Origin: Hypoxylon rubiginosum
Lineage: Eukaryota > Ascomycota > Sordariomycetes > Xylariales > Hypoxylaceae
Direction: 5' to 3'
Length of the DNA: 64,000 bases
NCBI GenBank assembly: GCA_902806565.1
Contig: CADCXA010000010.1
Location: forward strand, 248,001 to 312,000
Both the position numbers and the translations under genes were made by a program. The notes beneath the pieces are model-generated. The model saw only the letters and a list, made by a program, of their open reading frames with translations. It searched no databases and was not told where the DNA came from. Positions 51,968-62,219 of this stretch are shown here, piece by piece. The number at the start of each line of letters is the position of its first letter. Within the stretch, counting starts at the first letter, position 1.

Positions 51968-53038
51968 TTCAAATGGCGAGTGAATCCTATTCTTACCACG
52001 GATACCTAGGTATGATGCTCCTGGGCGTGCTTGACTACCTGGAACCTTGCCAGGGCATGTTCTCCCCTGGCTTTACGACATGGTAAACTGTACGCGGGGC
52101 GGTGATTGCTCATCTGTATTGACAAAACCTGCAAATCCAGGACAGGTTCATTTCAAAGAGCGCGTCGCGATAACCGCCGAATTGAAGTTAATTTTACGAA
52201 GCTACAAAACGCACAGGAAATGTGATGGTTGAAAATTAATGAAATTGAAGCTAATAAATTGATGTTTTTCCTTTAGAATCGGCTGATATCCCTTATCTCA
52301 GTGGCTCAGACCTATTCAATGGACTAGTAAGCCACACGTAGTGGCCCGTGCCACTGTATTTGTGGGTCTGGGTGTGGCGTCCATGCAGGTGTCGTAATTT
52401 GTGGGGAGGGGTAAAGCAAGCTTTGGATTGGTTAAAATGGCCTGTGGCTAGTACGGTACAAATTACGAAATCCTGGTCTGAGCTACACTGAGATAAGATA
52501 TCCCCGCTGATAGGTAGGAGGTAACCATCCAACAGAGGCACTACTCTTTTTCTAACTTTATCATATTGTCAGATAACGTGTGTATTCAATTAGGGGGTTA
52601 ATTGTGTGTATTAAGTGTGTGTCTCCTAATAATACGTGTTCTCGCGATTCCTTAGAATAACCTCGTAATAAGGTTATTGCGGCTCCGGCCGTTGGCCTGT
52701 GCGTAGGACCTGAATAGGTAGGTCCTCCAGAATACCTAGCCTCTTATTATCTAACACATATAACCACTCCATAATAAAACCTTTTCGATAATAGTCCACT
52801 TAGAGGACTTAACTTTATTCAATTCTCTATAATTTACAAAAATTGTCATAATTCTACATAGGATTTACCTATTGAAATGGGAGAGTTTTGGCGAGTGAAC
52901 ATAGAGGCTGAAGCATAAAATTGTCCCCACATTGTACATGTATACTCTGTCCTTCATAAGGATCAATGCTTGAATTAACTACCTACTTAGACCACCATAT
53001 CAGCCCTCGCAATTTCTGAATCTCTGATATGGCGCAAG
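51968..53038. other. No gene; repeat A copy 4
   Basis: TGTCAGATAACGTGTGTATTC with AGGGGGTTAATTGTGTG at 52567-52630 is the 5' part of repeat A, without the hairpin core. AT-rich sequence on both sides. A CCTAGGTA motif is at about 52006. Confidence 0.5.
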
Positions 53039-55088
53039 TCAAGTATCCAGGAGTTTACTAGGGGGGGACGGGGGGGGTAGCCCATCGCCCCCTCCATGCT
53101 CCAACAAGAAGTCAATTAATCCAATATTGTTATACGTTCGAGCATAGGCGATTGGCAAGCAGCCCTTGTCATCCTCAGCATTGGCGTGCGCTCCAGCATT
53201 CAGAAGGAGCTTCGCGATTTTGGACTTATCCACTGAATATACCATTGTGTACTCGATGTCCGTTGTGAAGATTCTATCGATAGTATCGTAATGGTATCTC
53301 GTTAGCCTGTGGGATGGCTGGTGGGAAAGCAGGTGCAACGGTCGAGTTAAGTCATGGGCCGGGGCATTCGCATTCACCCTCGGGTCGCCAAGCAAAAGTA
53401 CCACCAAGTCTAGAAACCCGAACTTGCATGCGTAGTGTAAAGGGGTGAAACCGTCCTGATCCGTGACAGATGGATCGGCCCCGTTGCCGAGCAATTTACG
53501 GCAAATGTCGAGGCGTCGCTTCTGCGATTGATGTCCGTAGTGGTCATCCGTTCGCTCGGCTGTCCGCACGTCCTCCACGTTGAACGGTGGATCGTAACGG
53601 CAGGCGAAATGCAGAGGGGTTAGCCCTCGGTTGTCGACCTCGTTGACATTTGCTCCATACTTGATAAGCTGCTGAACTCGAGCTATGACTGAGAACTTGG
53701 ATGCGTAATGTAATGCCGTGAGACCGAATTGATCCTTTTAAATAATTAGTTCTGTAACATCTTTGCGTCTTTAGAGGTATGGAATAGGTACTTACTTTGG
53801 TATCGACTGGCGTTCCTTTCTCTACTACTAGGAAGTTCAACAACTCTGCGACTTGGAAGCTGTCTGGGAACTCGGGACGACAGAGAAATGCCAACACCGT
53901 TGACACGTGTTCCGTACGACAATCCCCCGCTTTGTCGAATGGGAGAAGAAGGGTAGTGACGTGAGTATCGGGGTCGTATTTCGAGCTGTAATATTGGGCA
54001 GCATTCATGCCAGCATCCAGGAGTTTTTGGAAAACATGCTTCCCTCTAGTAAGACCTTTGGTTTTATTTGGAATTCGGACTTCTCGATAACGCCCGAGAA
54101 GTGACTCGACGACCATGACGAAAGGGGGTTTCGAATATACGTTTTTCGTATCAGGCTGTGTGGACTTTGCCAGCACTAGTTGAAGAAGTTGCTCAAGCTT
54201 TGCTAGAGCTGGGTCATCATCCGTAACATATCGATCAATGGCATCGCCGAGCAAGTCATAAGTTGACCAGTTGGGAGTTGAAGGCCCTTGACCATAAGCC
54301 AATTCTAGCAGCAATTCCAATTTCTGTAGCTCAACGAGTGTGAATCCTTCTCCCTTATAACTTCGTTCGGCAAGGTAACGGGAGTAATAGGAAAGGCCCC
54401 AGCCTCGATACAAAGTTACCTGGGTGCACAACGGTATTAACCTCTTCAGAATGCTTGCAGGTATAGAGTCGTTCATCAATGCGTTCATAAAAGGGTCGAT
54501 GCTGATTCCATAACGCCAAGGGAAAATACCAACGGCGTTTATGTCGTGATCGATAAGTAAATTTATAATATTACAGCGTTTCTGTTCGTCGACCTTGGCG
54601 GACTTCTCGGAGTATAGTGCCCATTGCAAAGGAGTAGAGGGCTTGTCGTAGAATACTTCCATATCGGGTGCGCTGCAATCGGCGGCGTAGTCCTGGATCA
54701 AGATTTGAACGATACGAACCTGTTGATTGTAAATGGCGATGTTCAAGGCGGTACCACCGACGCGATAAGCAGGAGTTAATGGAGTATTCGCGCGTGCGAT
54801 TGTGAATTGGTGATCGATCCGAGCTCCTAGGCTCACTGCTAGGTGAAGAAGATCGACATCTCCCTTCATCGACGCCCAATACAGAGCTGAATTTCTGGCT
54901 TGCGAGCTTGTTTTCAGTAGCTGCATTGTCGCAATATGATGAAACTTCCATTTGCCTACTCGGGAGAGGGCAAATAAGTCATCGGGACTAGACACCATCC
55001 CGACCCAGAGGAGAGTGAGTTCGTCGGGAAAGTCCAAGAGTGTGATCTTCTTACCCTGATGGGGCTTGTGATCGCGATATACCTCCAT
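53039..55088 (-). CDS. F-box and ankyrin-repeat protein, two exons
   Basis: Probable SCF ubiquitin-ligase adaptor or protein-interaction scaffold. Exon 1 is 55088-53796 (431 codons), the intron 53795-53735 (GTAAGT...AAAAG, 61 bp), and exon 2 53734-53039 (231 codons plus stop). Phases match, giving 662 aa. Residues 15-60 form an F-box-like start (LLDFPDELTLLWVGMVSSPDDLFALSRV). Ankyrin-type repeats follow near 65-135 (NSALYWASMKGDVDLLHLAV; GTALNIAIYNQQVRIVQILI) and more clearly in the C-terminal third (FGLTALHYASKFSVIARVQQ, RGLTPLHFAC, DGFTPLHYACKFGFLDLVVL, KGCLPIAYARTYNNIGLIDF). The central 250 residues lack clear repeats. Reading past the donor gives a frame without ankyrin character, which supports the intron. 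No lesion seen, so probably functional. Substrate unknown. Confidence 0.85.
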
Positions 55089-55930
55089 GTTGATATGGAT
55101 GCGAGGGGGTATGGCGTGTTCGGTATATTGGATTGTTGGATGTGTTAGGTGTGTTAAAGAAATCGAGGGTACACTTGTAAGGTTGCCGACTTATATAGAT
55201 TGGAAGAGCACTATCTACCTAAGGCAGTGCATAAGACATGAGTAACTGAATAAGCATACCTTAGGTACCTCAGGTATATATATAGACAAGCAAACGAAGG
55301 TCAAATTTTTCACTCATCTAAACTAAAGGGAAAACAGTAAAAAATAGCAAGGTTTGCGATAGCCTCATTAACCACAAATATCCGCGCCAATCGCTTATCA
55401 TTATTGTCTGATTTGCTTATCGACAAACGCGCTAACCACCAATAGCCCACTGTTGCTACAAGGATTTGTGCCAAAGGACTGAGAATTTTTACTAGGTACC
55501 ATAGCGGCAAAGTGTGGTTGCATAGAATCATTTTAAGCACCTAAAATCATTTACAAAAAAAAATTATACACTTCTGTCGGACACAAGTGTGTATTCAGTT
55601 AGGGGTTCAGATTCTGGTATATTGATTGTTGTGTATGTTCAACCCGCGCAGGTAAGTTGTGTGTGTCCTTATTAAGATTGGTGCCAAAATAGGGGTAGTC
55701 CTATTACACTCGGACCCTCTCACTAAGTCTATTTTAGACATAATAGGGGTAGTCCTATTACACTCGGACCCTCTCACTAAGTCTATTTTAGACATAGGAT
55801 GTTTCCTCTCCTATTCAACAACTTCAGGAAAAATCATTCTATATCACCTATTCCCTTTTGCCTTTATTCGCTAGTGACAGTGACGTCTATACCCTAGTGC
55901 TAGCTTTGTCTATACCATATGAGAATAGCT
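55089..55930. other. Upstream region with repeat A fragment, TIR fragment and tandem repeat
   Basis: AT-rich upstream region of the F-box/ankyrin gene. GCGGCAAAGTGTGGTT at about 55504-55520 matches the TIR of the element at 8779-9331. Repeat A-like TGTCGGACACAAGTGTGTATTC starts at 55575 and runs into an inverted motif C (GTTCAACCCGCGCAGGT) at about 55628-55645. Confidence 0.5.
55688..55795. repeat. Perfect 54-bp tandem duplication
   Basis: Two head-to-tail copies (55688-55741 and 55742-55795) of a unit starting AATAGGGGTAGTCCTATTAC, with no differences seen, so the duplication is recent. Confidence 0.9.
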
Positions 55931-57125
55931 TCACCTTTTGATGGTATACCTAAATCGGGTGCGGGCCGCCGCGAAGCAGTCATCTTTTTCCATTCCTCTT
56001 ATAACAACTGTTACTATTTATCAACTTAACTACCTCCTACCTAAGGTATCTTCCGGGTCAGCCCAAGCATACACGACGACTTGCAAGCCATTCTACCGCT
56101 CCTCGAATATGTTCGGTCCTTATTCGATCGGAATGAATTAGACAACGATGACGATGAGAACGGGGCTCTATATATCCGCGGGTGTTCCGGCGAGTCTCGA
56201 AGGTTGCGCTCCGGTTGGTGGATGGCTTCGTCGCTGCCGAGGGGCTGCATGAGGAGTTTCATCCTTCTAATGCGAATAAGACGGCCGGGCCACCCAAGCC
56301 GAATCGGCCGCGGAGTGTGGTGGGCTCAACGACAACGGACCTACCTCATCACCCGTCACCCACGATTCATATATGCTGATGTAAGTCTGACTGAGTATGA
56401 TGCCCGTGCCCGGATCGCTAGCGAACCTTAGACGGAGAAGGGGACGCTCTAGTTTTTGAAAGCGGTGGACTACCCGGTGACCCTGGGTACCGTCACTGGT
56501 CCTTGGCTAAGCGGGCTTTCATATCAGAGCTCGCTATTGCCCTTGGGCGACAGCTTCGGTTAGAGGAGGCCGAACTCTTCCTAGCGAAAATTCCAGTTCT
56601 TCCCGGTGACGAGCCGCTGGCGATCCGCCCTGAACTTAGTCCGGATCCCGGCAACGACACCACGAGCACGGAGCCAAGCTCCGATGAAGATGATCCTGGA
56701 GACAGCAGCTAAGGACAAGCGGCGTGGGAAAGGGGGTGGTGAAGAGCCCGGTAGTGAGGGTGACACCCAGCCTCACAAGCGGTTTCACGGATGAGGAGAT
56801 GGAGGACCAGCCGGAGTAACGGCGGCTCGGTCGCGGTTCGCACACGGATACGATGGCTTGAATGTGGCGTTTGATTTTATGTTCTGGCTCAGGTACGGAT
56901 CGCGAGTTCATCAGGAGTGAAACAATTTCTTTTTATGTATGATACCCTTCAGATAGCAATGAGAATTGATCGAGCCATATATACTCTGGACACTCAGAGC
57001 CATACCTTGAATCAGTACCTTCTAGTTGCCACGTCCGGACCGGTACGTGATCTCGATCATTGCGCTGTCCGACTCCCTCCAAGGACATCACCGTCGCTGT
57101 CGCGGGCTCGGGCTAGGCTGTAAGC
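55931..57125 (+). pseudogene. Unrecognised protein gene, broken
   Basis: Plus-strand coding blocks in shifting frames: SIHDDLQAILPLLEYVRSLF and DRNELDNDDDENGALYIRG (about 56061-56175), then RRVSKVALRLVDGFVAAEGL (about 56185-56245), a stop, KAVDYPVTLGTVTG (about 56461-56500), and AKRAFISELAIALGRQLRLE (about 56506-56565) leading to an acidic Ser-rich stretch and a TAA at about 56710. Further broken coding may continue to 57123. Residue patterns look genuinely coding (EEAELFLAKIPVL), but the family was not recognised. Frameshifts near 56180 and stops near 56430-56455 show decay. Confidence 0.4.
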
Positions 57126-57463
57126 GCCTCGAGCTCCGTTCTGGATAGCAAGTTTTATAACTGGCTTTGAAATCACTTCCGCATGCCCATCCACCGGCCA
57201 CGTAAATCTCCTTATAAGCACACCTACATATATAGAACTGACATCAGCGCTTGGATCAAATCAATCGCATAATGCTCGAGTTTCAGGAGAGTTCTTGTGT
57301 CGGTGCTCAAACTCTAGTCCCGATTAGGAGAGTGGAGAATCACAACCTCGCGAAATCGATAGGGCAACCTCTTTATTACATACATACATAGCAGAAGGTA
57401 TAAAGCTGTCCTGGGATATGTGGCGGGGATTCATAAGATCATCGAATGATTTTCCTCTTAGAC
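57126..57463. other. No gene seen
   Basis: No frame or repeat of note. Confidence 0.4.
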
Positions 57464-58066
57464 CGGAATGCCTAAAGTCACGGAGTAAGTGCCTAAAGCC
57501 ACGGAGTCCCACACCTACTAGGCCCGATATGGCTTATCTAATTAGGTAATCAACTTCCAGTACAACTCACCCGCAGACACAAGTATCCCATTTTTCTTGT
57601 ATACTTAATCCTATATAAAAATATCGCCAGCGCCTACATCATTTTTATATAGAGGCATATATTATCTCCCAGCTTAGGGCTATAAAATGATATACAACTT
57701 GACTTGGTGCATGCTTTATTGAGAAAGTTATTCTTGAGTAAAAATAGTATCAAAGTGGGCACGTGATACCCTCCAAAGCTACCAATTTAAATACTCATCT
57801 TTGATAGCCACATCTCTTAGGAAATAAGCACCCAGATATAATGCAACCAATATAGATTAGATTTTATGATTAAAAACTTTCTAATGATAGTTTTTCTCAA
57901 AATTCTACGTTCGGTTTTGATGAAGTTATTCGTGTATTACTTTGAAGGTTAATAATTGGCAATATGAAAAAATACTCCGCGATTTGTATTGAAGATTGAT
58001 TACCTAATTAGATAAGCCATATCGGGCCTAGTAGGTGTGGGACTCCGTGGCTTTAGGCATTCCGTC
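57464..58066. mobile_element. MITE-like element with about 65-bp near-perfect terminal inverted repeats
   Basis: The left arm 57491-57556 (GCCTAAAGCCACGGAGTCCC...) and right arm about 57993-58058 are reverse complements almost base for base, and CGGAATG lies beyond each. The left arm carries an extra imperfect duplication of its tip (GCCTAAAGTCACGGAGTAAGT at 57470-57490). The interior is AT-rich with no transposase. High arm identity points to recent activity or gene conversion. Target duplication not resolved. Confidence 0.75.
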
Positions 58067-59430
58067 TTAGACACTGGTCATAATAGTGAATTCTAGGCCA
58101 GTGCAAACACTCCCATTAAACAACGATAAGGGAACATAAGGTCCCAGAACAGGAGAGTTTACTGACATCTGCATCAGGCTCAAGAACCGTTCGTCTACAA
58201 TTCAACTCCGGCAATCTTACTAACCTGGCGGCATTGAACTCGACACTACAGACGGAGGTTCTCGCCTGCCACTCCCGCTCGGGCGGCGCAGTACCCAGTA
58301 CCTACCCCACGCGTTACCCTTGCCTGTAGGATTCTGTCATGGGACATGCATGTGACCTGGAACCCTAAATCATTAGACTAGGAACATCTCTTCTAGCTCC
58401 TAGCTTAAACAGCTTCAACTTAATACAATTTCGATGCCTTGATGAATGTTTTCTGTCTTGATTCATTTCCATTCCTTTTCCTTGTCTCTTAATTGTGTCT
58501 TGTTCCCTTTTCTTTCTTCCTTGTATCATGCCTAGCGCATGATGCCACAGATTCTCAACCACTCCGCCTGGGAGCCCACACTGGTTCATGTGCAGCGGCA
58601 GCCAGCTTGTATTTATCTCTTTGCTGAGAGCGCTCGTTGACCTGGTAACGCCGAGACCTTGCATCCAATCCGACCCACAAGGTACCGTTTGCTCTCCTGC
58701 TACTATGTACCTATGACTACCTCTACCAAACGGCGTGCTGCAATAGCATTACACCCACGCCACTTGGGAAAACATCAAGGCACATCCTAGAGTAGCTTTC
58801 TGGCTTCTAGAGACTATGTGCCAACATCCAAGTTAGCGTTGAAATCCCGGTGCCTTCTTCTTCGTGGCACTGGCTAGCAATATAATGTAAAAAAACTGTC
58901 AGGACTTAGGTCTTGTTACACAGACCTTAGCCCTTACTATCCAGGAGGTATCATGACCCCTGGAATAGCGATATCGGGTGTTTACACCACCAGGGATATC
59001 GGAGGCGGAGCTCCCTGGCCTGATAGGCTTCTTTGTCCGTTGTTCCTGTATATACCAAGACGCTTGTAGCTGTTAGGTTTGTAGCTCCTCGTGGAACAAT
59101 GTTGTAGTTACCCTTATTGCTAGAACGGTCTCGTGACAAAAACACACGAAAAAGGCACAAACAAAAGGAAGAAGGCTGTTGTAGTGACTGCAAACTAGCT
59201 ACATTTTTCTCACATCCTACAATCTTTTCTCTCGTATCCAGCAGCAAAATCGCATCAATCGCAGCACTTATCTCATAGGATCGCCAGCTATCATTTTTTC
59301 CCCCTTCAAATTACTGCCAACAACTTGATAGGTACCCAATATACATACCTAGGTACGTAAACCATACCTAGGCAATGCCATGGGGAGCACGAAATTTCTA
59401 ATCAGGTACATAACTAACTTCCTTTCTAGC
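58067..59430. other. No supported gene; upstream region of the Ulp1-like gene
   Basis: Frames on the minus strand (58664-58365, 59247-58951) lack motifs. CCTAGGTA motifs occur at about 59347 and 59367. A Met codon at 59380 is in frame with the downstream gene but gives an unlikely hydrophobic extension. Confidence 0.4.
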
Positions 59431-62189
59431 ATGGAGTTTAACATCCAAACTCACGTCGACGCAATCAATCGCATTCTTGATGCTGCTGAGGAGCTCATAT
59501 CACCAATCACAGAGGCAGCCACTCGTTTCGTCCTAGCCGAGCAACAATTTTATATTAACTCCCCCGATATCTCATCGCCCTTATTTTTCGAACTCGCCAT
59601 TAATAATTTTCCCCAGGATCGCCTATGCCAGATCCTGAGGGAGTTGTATCTTGAAAACTGGTTAGAGAACCGACGGCTCCAATACGACAAGATCCTAGTC
59701 CAAACCAAAGACCAACTTAAAGGAAAGTGGGAACTTCTCTACCTTGTTTTCAAAAATAAATTGTTGTCATCGCCAAAAGCACTTTCGCGGTTGCGCAAGC
59801 TAACTGAAAACCTCGACTCTTTCGCAATCGCCCGCCGACTCTTGGCTAACGGCCAGCGTAATGAAATCACCAGGCCGTGGGTTTTCAGGGTCACGCATCT
59901 AGAAGAGCTCTATCGGGAAATGAGAAGACCTCAAGATGAGCAATCTGGTAATGGTGAAGGAGTGAACGAAAACCAAGGCGAACCCAATAGAAACGAGGAA
60001 GACGCGAAAAGAGACCAAGTCAATCCCAACAGTGCCGAGGAAGAGACAGAAATGGAACAAGGCGATTCCCGTAGCGACAGCGAGGAAGTAGAACAAGGGC
60101 GAGGCGTTCTCGATAACTTATCGTCACGACGCCTATCGTCATCTCTGTCATTTCAGGCATCATCTGTCGAGTTTGAGTCCGATGAAGAACACACCACGCC
60201 ACTATTACCATCAAACCCTAACCCTGAGCCCGACGAAGAATCCATCGTGGGTGAGACGCTCTCTAACAAAGTACTACCGCAACTTCATCAAGCTACCCCC
60301 AGCAGCATTACCATACCCAAAAGGGCACACAACACACCACTTACTTCGCCAGCTAAAAGACAAAAAAAAACCACTACAATATCGTCCAGTCGCACGCCAC
60401 TATTACCATTAAGCCCCAACCCTGAGTCCGACGAAGAATCCATCATGGGTGAGACGCACTCTAACAAAGTACTACCGCAACTTCATCGAGCTACCCCCAG
60501 CAGCATTACCATGCCTAAAAGGGCACACAACACACCACTTACTTCGCCAGCTAAAAGACAAAAAAAAACCACTACAATATCATCCAGTCGCACGCCACTA
60601 TTACCATCAAGCCCCAACCCTGAGTCCAACAAAGAATCTATCATGGGTGAGACGCTCTCTAACAAAGTACTACCACAACTTCATCAAGCTACCCCCAGCA
60701 ACATTACCATACCCAAAGGGACACATAGCACACCACTTGCTTCGCCAGCTAAAAAGAAAACCACTACAATATCGTCCAGTCGCACAGGTATTAATACCGC
60801 TGTCACAACTTCGCCGAACCTTGCTACTAATAGTACTTCCACTTCGCTACCCCGGAAAACGATCTGCGATACCGAAAATCTCATAAAGGCAGTTAGTTGT
60901 CTTAAGCAAAAAGAATGGCTAACCGATAACGCGATTCATAGCCTTTTATCAAGACATGAGACACAATATATCGGATGCGTCGACCCGTTATATATCTCCC
61001 GGGCAAAGGTTGGAGATCGGATTGCTGAGCGGTTAAGGCAAAAGCCCCAACTCCTAATCCCAGTTGCGCATAATGAACATTGGGTATTGTATCACTGGAA
61101 TTCCCAATCAAATACATTACGCCTATTTGATTCCCTCCAAGAGGGAGATTGGCATAACAAGTCTCGAACTCAAGTGCATGACTTCTTAGGTCGTTTATAC
61201 AATAATTTCAACCATGTGAACGTCAGGACCGTATTCGAAGAGGTATGCTATTTCTTTCATTTTTCTTTTAATCCTTTTACTTTCCCTTACCATTTGGGGG
61301 TTATTATTGCTAACATATATTCTCTTAGTGCTTTCAGCAAAATAACGGCTATGATTGTGGAGTTTGGGTTGTTTATTTTGCCATTCAGATTGCATCTGAG
61401 AAAACGATAGCCCAGCGTCCATCCATACCGCCCGAAGAATTGCGAAAGCTCTTTCAATACGAGCTACTCACGTCGCCAGCAATTGTTCCCGATTCTTTAA
61501 TATCGACGGTTAAAAAGGCCTTAAGTCTGAAGGACTTGGCTAGGGATATAAAGCAATTGGAGTCTCTTGACAACAAAGTAACGGCCCAGTGGGTGATCAA
61601 GAAGAGTTGTGAAAAACATGCCTCATTTGCGGCTGCTAAAGTGTTGCAATCGTACCACGAGAATCACCAAACTCTTGTCGACATTGCAGTCCGATGCGGG
61701 AGCATATATGTCGGTTTAAAGAAATTTCTTACGTGGCAGGCCGACGAAAGAAGAAAGGAAGAGAGACAGAAACTCCTCGGGGTCTATAAGGAAATCATGG
61801 CAGATCGTCCGCCAAGCTATGATCTCGCTTCTCAACAAAATGACGGTTACGAGCAGGCGATAGCCTCGTTGAGTTACTTAGGAGCAAGTACACCTATGCC
61901 TAGCGAATCTTATGGGGAAACGCCCCCATCCCTCCCTAACGTAGCGCCGAACGAGGCGCATCAAGTTCTCGGGCCATTTCTACAACACCACCCTAGGGAT
62001 CACCTATACAACTTTTCGCGCAGTTGCTTCACATCCAACTGGGAGAAGATAAGCTTACGAGATTTGAAAGATCATGTTAGAAACTGTTGGTTGATGGTTA
62101 AGGTCAATTTGATCTCTACACATATAGCCAGCCAGCAGCTAACTGCTAGAAGAGAGGCTGAAGACAACTGGCCGGATTCAATTCCATGA
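59431..62189 (+). CDS. Ulp1-like (C48) cysteine protease, two exons
   Basis: Predicted de-SUMOylating-type cysteine protease. Exon 1 59431-61242, intron 61243-61328 (86 bp, GTATGC...CTTAG), exon 2 61329-62189; 890 aa in frame. The start MEFNIQTHVDAINRILD was preferred over an ATG at 59380. Residues 1-165 are helical; 165-235 are acidic (NENQGEPNRNEED). Residues 255-450 contain three copies of a 66-aa repeat with KRQKK-type basic clusters. The protease domain (about 480-630) has WLTDNAIHSLL, VAHNEHWVLYHW (catalytic H550), LRLFDSLQ (D567), CFQQNNGYDCGVW (Q608, C614): the full H-D-Q-C set of family C48. The intron separates His/Asp from Gln/Cys, and only splicing restores the motif. The C-terminal 260 residues are partly coiled coil. 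A Helitron Rep remnant begins 30 bp downstream on the same strand. Such proteases often accompany transposons; it could be element-borne. Confidence 0.85.
60195..60785 (+). repeat. Three coding tandem repeats of 198 bp (66 aa)
   Basis: Units begin near 60195, 60393 and 60591 with ACGCCACTATTACCATYAA and encode TPLLPxxPNPE...ESIMGETLSNKVLPQLHQAT...KRAHNTPLTSPAKRQKK. The period is a multiple of three, so copy number can change without frameshift. The third unit is slightly shortened (AKKK instead of AKRQKK). Confidence 0.9.
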
Positions 62190-62219
62190 AGGAGGGAGGA
62201 AGGGGGAGAGTTTCATATA

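Noticed and set aside
59380..59430. Earlier in-frame Met as the start of the Ulp1-like protease
   Set aside because: It adds a 17-residue stretch without helix continuity; the Met at 59431 begins the coherent helical region. Not decisive without transcript data.
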